DNA from: Ophiothrix spiculata
Lineage: Eukaryota > Echinodermata > Ophiuroidea > Amphilepidida > Ophiotrichidae
Direction: 5' to 3' (one strand)
DNA: 25,922 nucleotides
NCBI GenBank assembly: GCA_000969725.1
Contig: JXSR01S008680.1
Numbering within the stretch: the stretch's first letter is position 1; each line of letters begins with the position of its first letter. The notes under the pieces are model-generated. The model did not search any database and was not told the DNA's origin. It was given only the letters and a program-made list of their open reading frames with translations. Both the position numbers and the translations under genes were made by a program. Of this stretch, positions 11,048-19,345 are shown one piece after another.

Positions 11048-11242
11048 ATGACTTTGTCAAAATTCAGCCTTGAAGATGAACATCTCTATAAGCTTCAAAT
11101 TGAATCAGAAAATCATCTCAAGGATGAGATGTGGTATTTGGTTTCATATTTTCCAGAAAATTATCCTATTCACCTACCCACAGTTGAAATAGCTAATCAA
11201 AATGAAACAAATTATCCTTTGGTTGATGATGTCATTGTCTGA
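11048..11242 (+). CDS. Possible RWD-domain-like exon or ORF (64 codons)
   Basis: The ATG-started ORF contains LYKLQIESENH, then WYLVSYFPENYPIHLPTVEI. A strand ending in a proline-flanked YP, with further prolines four or so residues on (FPENYPxxLPxxxI), resembles the conserved YP-proline turn of RWD domains, which are protein-interaction folds related to UBC and found in RWDD proteins, GCN2 and RING ligases. Here it lies at residues 30-50. The rest of an RWD fold (leading helix, C-terminal helices) is missing, so this would be an internal exon or a fragment. The frame stays open upstream past CTTCATCATCTTCAAG, a possible acceptor. No clear donor is visible before the TGA. It could also be chance. 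Confidence 0.3.
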   Translation: MTLSKFSLEDEHLYKLQIESENHLKDEMWYLVSYFPENYPIHLPTVEIANQNETNYPLVDDVIV

Positions 11243-11460
11243 GGAGATTTCTTGGTTTAATGCAGAGGAGGGTGGTCGTGGCAACTATTGCATGGTTGCC
11301 ATTCTTATCGTATACGATCCCCGGCTGCGTCGATGTGACTCATGTCCTACACCGCCTCTATAAGAAACATCGTGGGAAAATACACTTCCGGGATTGTGCA
11401 GGATTGCCGCTAAAATTATATTGCTAATTGGTAAAAAATATGATAACATATATAAAAAGT

Positions 11461-11480
11461 GGGGTTCACGCGTGAACCCC
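11461..11480. repeat. Perfect 20-bp palindrome
   Basis: GGGGTTCACGCGTGAACCCC equals its own reverse complement and lies in otherwise AT-rich DNA. A 12-bp palindrome, ATCGTATACGAT, lies about 150 bp upstream at about 11308. They could be dyad protein-binding sites or pieces of a degraded repeat. Confidence 0.6.
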
Positions 11481-11585
11481 AACGGATTTAGGATAACATA
11501 ATTATGCTAATTACGATAAGAACACTTTTGTAGTTTTTTGAGGAGAGGTAAAAATATGATCTTTGTAATTATTTTCTTCAATACG

Positions 11586-11601
11586 TGAGTCACGTGACCC
11601 A
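11586..11601. promoter_or_regulatory. Overlapping AP-1 / palindromic E-box / CCAAT motif cluster
   Basis: TGAGTCA (11586-11592, AP-1 consensus) overlaps GTCACGTGAC (11589-11598, an E-box of the type bound by the MITF/TFE and USF families). CCAAT follows directly. The next ~100 bp are comparatively CpG-containing (CACGTAGATCG, TTTGCG, GTCCGCCGCCGCC). The motifs are read directly; enhancer or promoter function is inference, and no transcript start is visible. Confidence 0.3.
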
Positions 11602-11936
11602 ATAGAAATACACGTAGATCGTTCCCTAAATTTGCGTTTGGAAATCCCTCATCCCTAAATCTAGGATCTTCTCAGAATCGTGTCCGCCGCCGCCTGGTTT
11701 AATGATCAAGATTGAGCTTCTTGTCAACACAAAGCAGCTGAGAATATTGTGTATTTTGGAATGTGTGGGGAAGCTATTAAAATGTAATCAAAGCAGAACT
11801 GTTTGCAACAAACAAGCATCTTGCGATGACAAGCTTGATTTTGAGAGCTGTAGCTACACCAGGAGAACATATAACTTGGCTGGTGATCACACTAAAAATT
11901 ATGTTTTTTACTCTGGATATCACATAGCATAGTCTA

Positions 11937-12430
11937 TCCCAGCTAGCACAATAATGTTTTCTGACCGTTAAAAAAGTTTTGACTTTTGGTCAGAAAACGT
12001 TACCAAAAATGTTTCAAAAATGTAAAAGTGTGGAGTTTGTGTCCACCAAAAAACATTACTTTATTAAATTGTTTAAAAAACGTTTAATTTAAGTAAGAAA
12101 TATGTTTCATACTAATGCTTTCTCTCCCGTTTTCTCTCAGTTTTTTTTTTTGAACATTTCCAAAATGTTTTATTCAGCCAAATTTATTTTTTAACCAATT
12201 CGAAATGTTCCAAAAAGGTTATATAAAAACAAAACCAATTGTAACCAATTAAAGTGTTTTTTTCAGAGATGCAAAATCTCCATTTATTTTCTTAAAATTT
12301 AGGATTTGGTAGGTTTAGTTGTGCTAATAACGAATCTAAAATAATAAAAAAATATAGGTCACCATGCTCGTTTTTGAAAAAACCCTTAAGAACCTTTCAA
12401 AAACATTTCAAATGTTTTTGTTTGCTGGGA
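11937..12430. mobile_element. MITE-like element with CCCAGC termini and internal nested fragment
   Basis: The left end reads TCCCAGCTAGCACAATAATG. The right end, reverse-complemented, reads TCCCAGCAAACAAAAACATT. Between them lie AAAATGTTT/AAACGTTTT phrases typical of a widespread short-TIR repeat group in marine invertebrates. The interior at about 12266-12385 is a separate sequence, an inverted partial copy of the 13790-14370 element (see that entry), so this element has been invaded or is composite. There is no coding capacity. Confidence 0.55.
12266..12385 (-). mobile_element. Partial inverted copy of the TTAA-flanked element, nested
   Basis: CAGAGATGCAAA, CTCCATTTATTTTCTTAAAA, TTTGGTAG, ACGAATCTAAAATAA and AATATAGGTCACC followed by GCTCGTTTTTGA match, in order, the reverse complement of 14240-14360. 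The copy starts within the terminal sequence (the GGGGTTTTCT end is replaced by a T-run) and stops after about 120 bp. It lies within the CCCAGC-ended element. Its orientation is opposite to the intact copy 1.5 kb away. Confidence 0.75.
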
Positions 12431-12756
12431 TGGTCATTATGCATGGATTCTCAACTAGAAGAGCATGCACCAAATGTGTCACTTTGTGCAACAGCGATTA
12501 GTGCTTCTCTTCAAAAAGAAAAAGGAAAGAAAAAGACCTACAAAAGCTACTCAGAGTGAAAATTAGAAGTTGCTACTTTACCATACTTTGTGACTAGTCC
12601 CAGAGGAAATGTTGAGAAACATGGTTGACTTGAGTTGGAAAACACAGGTCTAGGGTGTATGGTTACTGAAATTCTTATTATCCATCAGTTTCTTCTGTGC
12701 TTGACCTAAATATTCTAATATTTAGTGCATCCATGTGGATTTTTTGAACCACTTCT

Positions 12757-12999
12757 CTAAGAATTAACAGAATATATTTTGTTTTTTTTTATTAAACTAG
12801 TGTTTAAGAAAGTAGAATAATTTAAACGAAGATGACCCTGAATCCCTGCAAACTCAAACCAGCTATCATTGATTTGAAGATCAGTGGATGCCAGTCGCAA
12901 GCCACCTTCTTCTTCATCTTTTTCTTCTTCCAATAATAATAGTGCGGACTCAAATACATGAGGATGAAACGCACTGCGTGTGCACATGAGTCGGATCAA
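12757..12999 (-). CDS. Weak candidate coding ORF, unknown family
   Basis: Eighty codons are open on the minus strand. The translation includes HPHVFESALLLLEEE, an acidic run, then LASTDLQINDSWFEFAGIQG. Codon choice over the central 50 residues looks protein-like, but the acidic run comes from a simple CTTCTTCTT tract on the plus strand. The upstream splice context is weak (ACACGCAG) and no family is recognised. It may be a decayed exon or chance. Confidence 0.2.
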   Translation of the reverse strand: MIRLMCTRSAFHPHVFESALLLLEEEKDEEEGGLRLASTDLQINDSWFEFAGIQGHLRLNYSTFLNTSLIKKNKIYSVNS

Positions 13000-13218
13000 G
13001 TCGACGCATGAAACAGTTAAGTTCTAGTGCAAACTATATACAAAAGTGCAAGTAAAAAGTCCTTCACTCAGTATTGAAGCTTATTGAACATCATGTGTGA
13101 ACTTTGTTAAAATGTTAAAATCATTCTGAAAAAAATTAAATGTACAGTTTGTAAGTTAAGATATGCTATAAAGCTCTATAATTCTGTTAGCAAAGTTCAC
13201 AGTACTCTTCTTGCTGGC

Positions 13219-13366
13219 TCCTGCACTTTTGGCAAAATTTTTGGCACAAATTAACTTATCTTTGTATCATATGTTCTCCTAATATCATTGGACTTTACCT
13301 GCACTTTTTAGCAACATTTGTGTGCCAAATTAACTCAACTGGGTATCAAATGTTCTCCTATCTTAA
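13219..13366 (+). repeat. Diverged tandem duplication, ~78-bp unit
   Basis: Two consecutive units share CCTGCACTTTT, GGCACAAATTAACT or TGCCAAATTAACTC, GTATCA(T/A)ATGTTCTCCTA. They begin at about 13219 and 13297. The mismatches show an older duplication than the one directly downstream. Confidence 0.7.
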
Positions 13367-13404
13367 CATTTTGATGATAGACATACCATGTAATTGCCAT
13401 CATC

Positions 13405-13588
13405 CCTCCCACCTGCTTCCAGAGCATACGTGAAATTGAACAACTGTTTTGTAAATGTTAAAACAGAGTTTTGATGTTGATTTTCTCATCCCAGCTCCTC
13501 CCACCTGCTTCCAGAGCATACGTGAAATTGAACAACTGTTGTGTAAATGTTAAAACAGAGTTAGGATGTTAAATTTCTCTTCCTAGCT
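13405..13588 (+). repeat. Recent tandem duplication, 92-bp unit, two copies
   Basis: Units at 13405-13496 and 13497-13588 are nearly identical over CCTCCCACCTGCTTCCAGAG, CATACGTGAAATTGAACAAC and GTAAATGTTAAAACAGAGTT, then drift near their ends. Two much shorter copies of TTCTGCCTTTTGCT follow at about 13719 and 13740. Together with 13219-13366 the region shows repeated local duplication. Confidence 0.85.
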
Positions 13589-13789
13589 CATGTGATTCGA
13601 TTATAAACACAAATGTTTGCTCATAAAATGTGACTGTCTACTGTCAAGTTATCCCAACTGACTCACAAAAGTGTTTTTCTTGACATGACAGTGATGGAAA
13701 TTGTTTAAATGTTGACTTCTGCCTTTTGCTGGCAAACAAGTTCTGCCTTTTGCTCACAAACATTCTTTAGGCTATTACTTTAACTGATA

Positions 13790-14370
13790 TTAAGGGGTTT
13801 TCTCAGAGATGCTTACGACTGCGGGATAACGATTAAAAGTAAAAAAAATGTTTACATCCATTTTGTGTGCGCAAATTCAATGCACACTGAACGCATGCTT
13901 TACTAACGCGTTTTGTTAATCACGCACCGCATAGCTGCGTAATAAATACGTGGGAAATTATGCAGACGCAGATGTGCCATCAAAGTAATCAAATTTTATT
14001 TAAAAAATACCAGTTTTTGTCGTTTTTCTTGAAAACTAACCCGGTGACCATATTTTTTCATTACAGTATTTTAAAGTGCGCAAAAAGTGCTTTAACATTA
14101 TTATGTAAAAATTAGAAAAATAAATGGAGCATTTACTATTTTACAAGCACATAATGATCGACGTTTTGGGGCTTTCCCTATACTTTGTATGGTAAATCGG
14201 GTTATTTTTTGGGAAAACATGTACTTTTTGAAATGCCTGTATCTCAAAAACGAGCACGGTGACCTATATTTTTTTTATTTTAGATTCGTTATCAGGACAA
14301 ATAAATCTACCAAATACTAAATTTTTAAGAAAATAAATGGAGGATTTGCATCTCTGAGAAAACCCCTTAA
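13790..14370. mobile_element. MITE with perfect 23-bp termini and TTAA ends
   Basis: The ends are TTAAGGGGTTTTCTCAGAGA+TGC and its exact reverse complement. The TTAA at each edge could be a target duplication, as for piggyBac-type transposition, leaving GGGGTTTT ends, or simply the outer part of the TIR. Inside, a ~110-bp block is repeated directly with ~220-bp spacing (about 14019-14132 and 14238-14350), sharing CGGTGACC, TATATTTTTT and AAAATAAATGGAG. A CpG-rich patch at 13870-13975 differs in composition from the rest. No transposase is present. A partial inverted copy lies at 12266-12385. Confidence 0.85.
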
Positions 14371-14979
14371 ACCAGTTGGTAATCAATTTATGGGAGTGGG
14401 ATGCATGTGGGATCAAAGATCCTTATTAGGGTCTATGATAAAGTCCTTGGTGAGATACACCATGAAATAGCTTCATTATTTTAAGTCCCATTGGTTTCCT
14501 AAGATATAGAAGCATAATATACCCTAAGCTACCATACTGCTTCCATGAAATGAAGCAAAACCAGAGCAATATGTGCAAAATCCAAGAGTTGCTTTCACAT
14601 TTCCCATGTACATGCTGCATTTGACGAGGGCGAGCTTTTACCCAAGTTCATGATTAGTCTGTTCAAAATACAGGCTTTGTAATTTTCCTGGAATTGGAAA
14701 GAAGTCTTGATTCTGTTTACTGACATCCACTGAGCAGACAACAATATCAGAAAAATACTTTTGTACACATTTTATGATATTTTATGTGATTATTTTATAA
14801 TGTTTTGCTTTCTGTGGCATACCAGCTCGGCAGGAGCTCAGCTGACAACTCTTTCTATGTCACATGTGACTTATTAAAGTATCTGGGCTTGGTCCATTCT
14901 GATTCCCACTACCATTCAACAATATCATATTTTGTATTTAAACTACTTCGAGAAATGATTGGAGGTAACTTTACCTCTG

Positions 14980-15006
14980 CATGATGATGATGATGATGAT
15001 GATGAT
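14980..15006 (+). repeat. (GAT)n microsatellite
   Basis: About eight uninterrupted ATG/GAT triplets (GCATGATGATGATGATGATG and onward). It is likely polymorphic. No coding frame uses it. Confidence 0.95.
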
Positions 15007-15219
15007 TTGCTTCAGTGCATCTCTCCTCCATTACTTATCCAAACATCACAGCAGGTACAAATCATCACACATGTAACTTAATCATGTAATTATTACCAGT
15101 TCACATCTCACATCTTCACTGTGCCTCACACTTATAGTTTAACATCTGTATCCAGTCTTATGTTCTTTATAGGTACAAATTATGCATGGGTTGAAAAACA
15201 AAGAACATGATTCCATCTT

Positions 15220-15286
15220 TGCAAAAATAAACTAGTTGAGATGTTATAAACAGAATTTATAACATCTTAACTAGTTTATTTTTGCA
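15220..15286. repeat. 31-bp hairpin with 5-nt loop
   Basis: The left arm 15220-15250 (TGCAAAAATAAACTAGTTGA then GATGTTATAAA) and right arm 15256-15286 are inverse complements. The only difference is one position that would be a G-U pair in RNA. The loop is CAGAA. The stem is too perfect and the loop too small for a typical animal microRNA precursor, so a recent foldback or an extruded-cruciform sequence is more likely. Confidence 0.85.
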
Positions 15287-15292
15287 TAGAAG

Positions 15293-15358
15293 AAAGGAGA
15301 CGGAAATTATACGCTTCTCATTGAAATAAAATAGAAGCAGATAATTTCCATCTCCTTT
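15293..15358. repeat. Second hairpin: 26-bp arms, 14-nt loop
   Basis: Arms 15293-15318 (AAAGGAGACGGAAATTATAC then GCTTCT) and 15333-15358 pair with three mismatches in 26. The loop is CATTGAAATAAAAT. Dimensions resemble a microRNA hairpin, but arms are short and no flanking stem is visible. It sits only 6 bp after the first hairpin. Short flanking words (ACAAAG before, CTTTGT after) hint that both may be parts of one repeat. Confidence 0.75.
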
Positions 15359-16010
15359 GTTCTGTCTGAGTACGCCATTCTGCTTCATCTTGTGCTATAT
15401 ATATATCTTTAAATCTATTTCATTAATGCTTTTCTTTAAGTTATACATGTAGCCCAGCATTTGGTTTATTGTATTATTTATAGACTTCTGTGTGTTTACT
15501 CCCATATCTTATTCATTTTGTTTTATAAAGGTTTACTGGCAAAACATGGAAGATGATATCATCCAGGAACCATCCAGAAACAGCAGAACTGAGCACAATC
15601 ACAACAACGAGTCATATGTTATATGTCTGATCTCTGGGTTGATCAAGAACAGTCTCAATTTCTCAAAACACTATAGCTGAAAATAGTTGAGTTTTGTTTG
15701 GAAAATTGTATGAGAACAAGTAAGTGCATTGACCTAGTTGTAAAATGTCTGCAATTATTCAAATCTCAGAAAAAGATACATGTGTTATCTACTGAAGATA
15801 GGAACAGATGAGGAATATGCAGTGGTGTGAAGAGATGTTGCGTTGCAGCTGTTTTAAACTTTAACATCATGAATTTTAAGAAACTTTGGTTTAGTTGGAT
15901 GGTCTAATAATTAGAATGCAGTTTCTATTAATCTCACCATACACAACAAATTAAATTTCCTCTTTCTTCGTTTTGGTAGTTTCTCACAACTTTTCAATTT
16001 TTTTCTTTGG

Positions 16011-16068
16011 GATTTTAAGGTATCATTTTAATTTTTGGGATTTTAAGGTATCGTTTTAATTTTTAAAA
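16011..16068 (+). repeat. Short tandem duplication, 29-bp unit
   Basis: GGGATTTTAAGGTATC(A/G)TTTTAATTTTT occurs twice in direct succession with one substitution. Confidence 0.85.
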
Positions 16069-16378
16069 TTAAAGAATATGTAAATTTTTAGTATACCTTC
16101 TGCAAGGGACAATTATTCATGATCCACAGCCTAATCTCTCAGTGTCATTTCCATCAAATTTCAGATTATTAGTGAAAAGAATCCATAAGTTATATCTTTT
16201 TTTGTTTGTGATAAAAAATGAGAAAAATATTGATTATGAATACTTACAGAATTAGTTAATAAATTAATTTGTAGTAAATGATACATGGTTCAAAGAAATT
16301 ATGAAACAAGTGGTTATTTAGCATCAATATTTTGGTTTTTATCATGGTGCCTTTGTAATACCCATGCTCTTTCATGTA

Positions 16379-16902
16379 TACTCCCGGTCAAAATTGTTTT
16401 CGCACCCTTAAATACAAGCAAAAACATAATTATTATATCAAACGACCAAGACTCTGAAAAAAATCATGTTTTTTATTGGTGCCCAACGTACCCAATATAA
16501 ATAATCTATGTTTCCTTTGATATTCAATCTTCCATAACCATAAAAATTGCCGATTTCCTTGACCATATACAAACACACCACATGCATTTTTTTGGTTATG
16601 TATCTATGTAGTTTATTATTCAATACTCATTATCACCGTGTAACCGTAAAGAATATTTTCAGGTTATAAGTTTTCCAACAAATGTGCAGTTATGTATTTA
16701 AACTCAGTTTTTATGTGCAGAAGAAAGTATACAGAATGTTTAGCACGCCATATTTTCAAATGAGGTAAATGCAATTCTTGTTGAGTTTTTTAGATCTTTG
16801 TATGTAAAATATAAATCTGAAAAAATATGACGCAAATGATGGACGGTTCTTGAGATATGGCTGGTTAAAGGTTTTGTGCGCAAACACTTTTGACCGGGAG
16901 TG
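16379..16902. mobile_element. Tc1/mariner-like MITE, 524 bp, TA-flanked
   Basis: The left end TACTCCCGGTCAAAATTGTT and the right end, reverse-complemented CACTCCCGGTCAAAAGTGTT, are inverse and continue with similar GCGCAC-type sequence. TA at 16377-16378 and 16903-16904 is the expected Tc1/mariner duplication. CCGGTCAAAAGT-type ends are well known in Tc1-like transposons of animals. Overlapping ORFs on both strands (16285-16500, 16438-16623, 16740-16946) show no DDE catalytic motif, so this is a deletion derivative. Confidence 0.8.
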
Positions 16903-17599
16903 TAGATGTCAGATCCCTTGTCTGGTATCAGGAAGATGAATTTCATCCAAACATCACGTACCGGTATAGAATGGCAAAACAGATCAATGGAGAACCAAAA
17001 TCAATAATGTGCTTTCTGGCAGTCTGTTATTATTTATCAAAGGTCATTTGCTGAATTTTTCTCAAATTCATTACTAAATATAATTTTAATTGGATACACT
17101 TTTTACAAAATATGGTATTAATAAAAGAATCAATTGGCAGCAAGAATAAGACCAGAAAGCTAGCTGGGAGTTAAGTTTGACATCAATTCCACTCGGATAT
17201 CATACTGTTCAACTATAATCCTATTTAAAAGGAGATGAATTTTTCAAGTTTTTTGCCATTGAAAGAGGCTTTCAAAATGCACACCTTGATATCAAAGAAT
17301 GTAGATCAATTCTGAGGATTTTATGTTTAACCTAATTACTAAATGAACCTTAATTTAGTTAAAAGAAATATTTTTTTGGCAAAATTTATTTTTTCAAGAA
17401 CAATTTTATAAATTGTCACAGATATTGAACCATTTTGACATTTCTGTAAATTCCAGAAATAAACAGCAAGCATCTTAGGAATCTATTATTCAAAAGTAAA
17501 GGCTGAATGAAAGTTTTCTTTATAAATATTATTTCCAAAAAATGTTGGAAAAGTTTTTTAGAATTTGTCAAAGATATTAAAGCATTTTGACATTGGTTT

Positions 17600-18148
17600 T
17601 TAGTTTTTATTTTTATTTGCAACATATTTACCCAGGGTTGCCCGATTCAGCCGAAGCTGGTCTAACACGGGGCCCTGCACATACATATTAAAAACTTATA
17701 TATATATACATAGTTCATTTAGTATCTAAAATAACGGTATTAAAAACATGGCATTGTAAACAATATAATTATAATACAAAAATAAGAATTCATTATATAA
17801 TCAAAGATTTTGATAAAAGTTAATTGTCATAACAATATACAAAGACACTTTAATATGTAAAATAATAGTATTAGAAACACGAACATGATTAAAAATATAT
17901 TATAAAACAGAATAAGAATTTGTCAATTCATTAATAAATCGTGAAAAGAATAAATAGTCTTGAAAAAGTCTAAATATATACAGCAAGAATTACTGATTGA
18001 AATGGTTAAAATATATATTTTTATAGTTTCTTTTAAAAAATTGAATATTTACAGAGTTACGAATATCTGAATCAATTTTATTCCACAATTTCACACCACT
18101 GTACATAAAGGAAGTGATGGTTGTAAATGGAAGAAATAAAAAGGGTAC
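17600..18148 (-). mobile_element. LINE 3' end with reverse-transcriptase C-terminal remnant
   Basis: On the minus strand 18148-17990 reads about 52 codons to a TAA. They include SFMYSGVKLWNKIDSDIRN and then VNIQFFKRNYKNIYF. This fits the C-terminal x-K-x-W-N-x-x-x-x-x-I-R-N, F-K-K/R-x-x-K signature of CR1/L2/Jockey-like reverse-transcriptase polyproteins. About 350 bp of AT-rich 3' UTR follows and ends with GGGCCCCGTG, CAGCTTCGGCTGAATCGGGC, ACCCTGGGTAAATA and an A-rich tail. The last ~60 bp match the element at 24634-24750 in the same orientation. It differs from the 5413-5687 LINE, so two families are present. Confidence 0.75.
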
Positions 18149-18325
18149 TTATGTAACTAAAACCCAAAACCCACCAGTTGATTGCATGCAGTTTATTATT
18201 TCTTTGATATTTATAGCATAACATGAAAAGTATATACAAACCGATAGTAGGTCTTATGTCTTAATTTCATAAAACCAGATGTTTTAAAGTGAGCCTAAAA
18301 TAAACCAAAATGTTAAAAAACAACA

Positions 18326-18598
18326 CTTAGAATAGAAAGCCAGGATCAAATATTCTAGTAGTTTTCCAGATAATTTTAATTTGATTATTTGATCCATTTT
18401 TGGATCAATATCTTCAAATCTGTTTTCAGTTCAATATCTATACAAATGGATCAGATTCACTAGCATCATTCTGGTCCGATTTCAGGATCAAAGTTTTGAT
18501 CTGTATTTCTTAATCCGGTAAAGATGAGTTCATATTTGACTCTGCATTCAAATCAAAAGTGATCCTTTTTGTGTCATAATTGATCCTGGATTTCTAAG
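18326..18598. mobile_element. GATC-rich foldback MITE, copy 1
   Basis: The left end CTTAGAATAGAAAGCCAGGA and right end, reverse-complemented CTTAGAAATCCAGGATCAAT, are inverse. The interior is studded with GGATCAA/TTGATCC words. The right half aligns with copy 2 (GTTCATATTTGA, then ATCAAA, GTGATCCTTTT, then the terminal TTTCTAAG). There is no ORF of note. Confidence 0.8.
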
Positions 18599-18650
18599 AG
18601 CTATAGCTGGAAATGTATACAATAATTTCACTAGATCTGACGACTCTCTC

Positions 18651-18692
18651 CCATAGGCGAGTGGTTATAGCAATGGTCTTGTAACCATGAAT
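18651..18692 (+). repeat. tRNA-Thr-like fragment (probable truncated SINE head)
   Basis: TAGGCGAGTGGTTATAGCA resembles a tRNA D-arm and RNA polymerase III A box. It is followed by a perfect 5-bp anticodon stem ATGGT/ACCAT around loop CTTGTAA, giving anticodon TGT (threonine). No T-arm or acceptor closure follows, so it is not a functional tRNA gene. It resembles the tRNA-Thr head of the SINE at 24235-24493, but on the opposite strand. Confidence 0.45.
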
Positions 18693-18734
18693 GAACATAG
18701 CATCTTATTTGATCTAGGCTGGCAAAATCTTTTA

Positions 18735-18881
18735 CAAGAAATATTTGATCCTTTTTCAGATCAAACATTTCGATCCTTATTTTCAGATCGCTTTGATCTT
18801 GAAAAGATAAGTTCATATTTGATACTGCTTATGGATCAAAGTTGATCCTTTTCGTCTCATATTTGATGCTGGCTTTCTAAG
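18735..18881. mobile_element. GATC-rich foldback MITE, copy 2 (left end truncated)
   Basis: The right terminus CATATTTGATGCTGGCTTTC+TAAG matches the family end. The interior TTCAGATCAAAC, GATAAGTTCATATTTGA and GTTGATCCTTTTC aligns with copy 1. The left boundary is not clear. Only 15 bp separate it from copy 3, so this part of the region may be nested insertions of one family. Confidence 0.65.
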
Positions 18882-18896
18882 AATGCAATTAACACT

Positions 18897-19077
18897 CTTA
18901 GAAAGCCAGGATCAAATATGAGCTTATCCTGATTCAGGATCAATATATGATACGGAAATGGATCACATCTGATCGGAAAAGGATCAATTTTATAAGAAAA
19001 GGAACAGATTTGGTCCATTTTCTTATCATATATTGATCCGGAATCATGATGCTCATATTTGATCCTGGCTTTCTAAG
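18897..19077. mobile_element. GATC-rich foldback MITE, copy 3 (near-complete hairpin)
   Basis: This 181-bp element is almost entirely inverted repeat. The left arm CTTAGAAAGCCAGGATCAAA+TATGAGC is identical to the right arm read in reverse, and the match continues imperfectly through GGATCAATATATGATA to about 75 bp per side. The family consensus end is CTTAGAAAGCCAGGATCAA. Transcription through it would give a long hairpin RNA. Confidence 0.85.
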
Positions 19078-19313
19078 GACGTATTCACATATATTAGTCA
19101 TGACTAGTCATGACCGACTCTAGAGCGAGACAACTTAGCAGTTGCGTTCACACATGCAGGGACACTACTTGCGCGTTAAAACTAGTGGCGCGCCACTATA
19201 ATTGGTCCCGAGCGAGACACTTTTTATAATTGCGTTCACACTGGGAATTTGGTCATGAGTGGCTCACAAGCGAGAATATAGTCATGACCAAATTCTTCTG
19301 TGTGAACACGCCC
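19077..19313. mobile_element. Harbinger-like MITE, TAA-flanked, next to the APCDD1 5' splice site
   Basis: The ends are GGACGTATTCACA and, reverse-complemented, GGGCGTGTTCACACAGAAG. Subterminal GTCATGACTA occurs inverted on both sides. TAA at 19074-19076 and 19314-19316 fits the 3-bp TWA target duplication of PIF/Harbinger elements. Internal words GAGCGAGACA and TTGCGTTCACAC are repeated. It abuts GATC-rich copy 3, having inserted in or beside its terminal TTCTAAG. Its right end is about 30 bp from the intron start at 19345. Confidence 0.75.
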
Positions 19314-19345
19314 TAAGAAAAAAGATATAAACTTGTTAGACTTAC

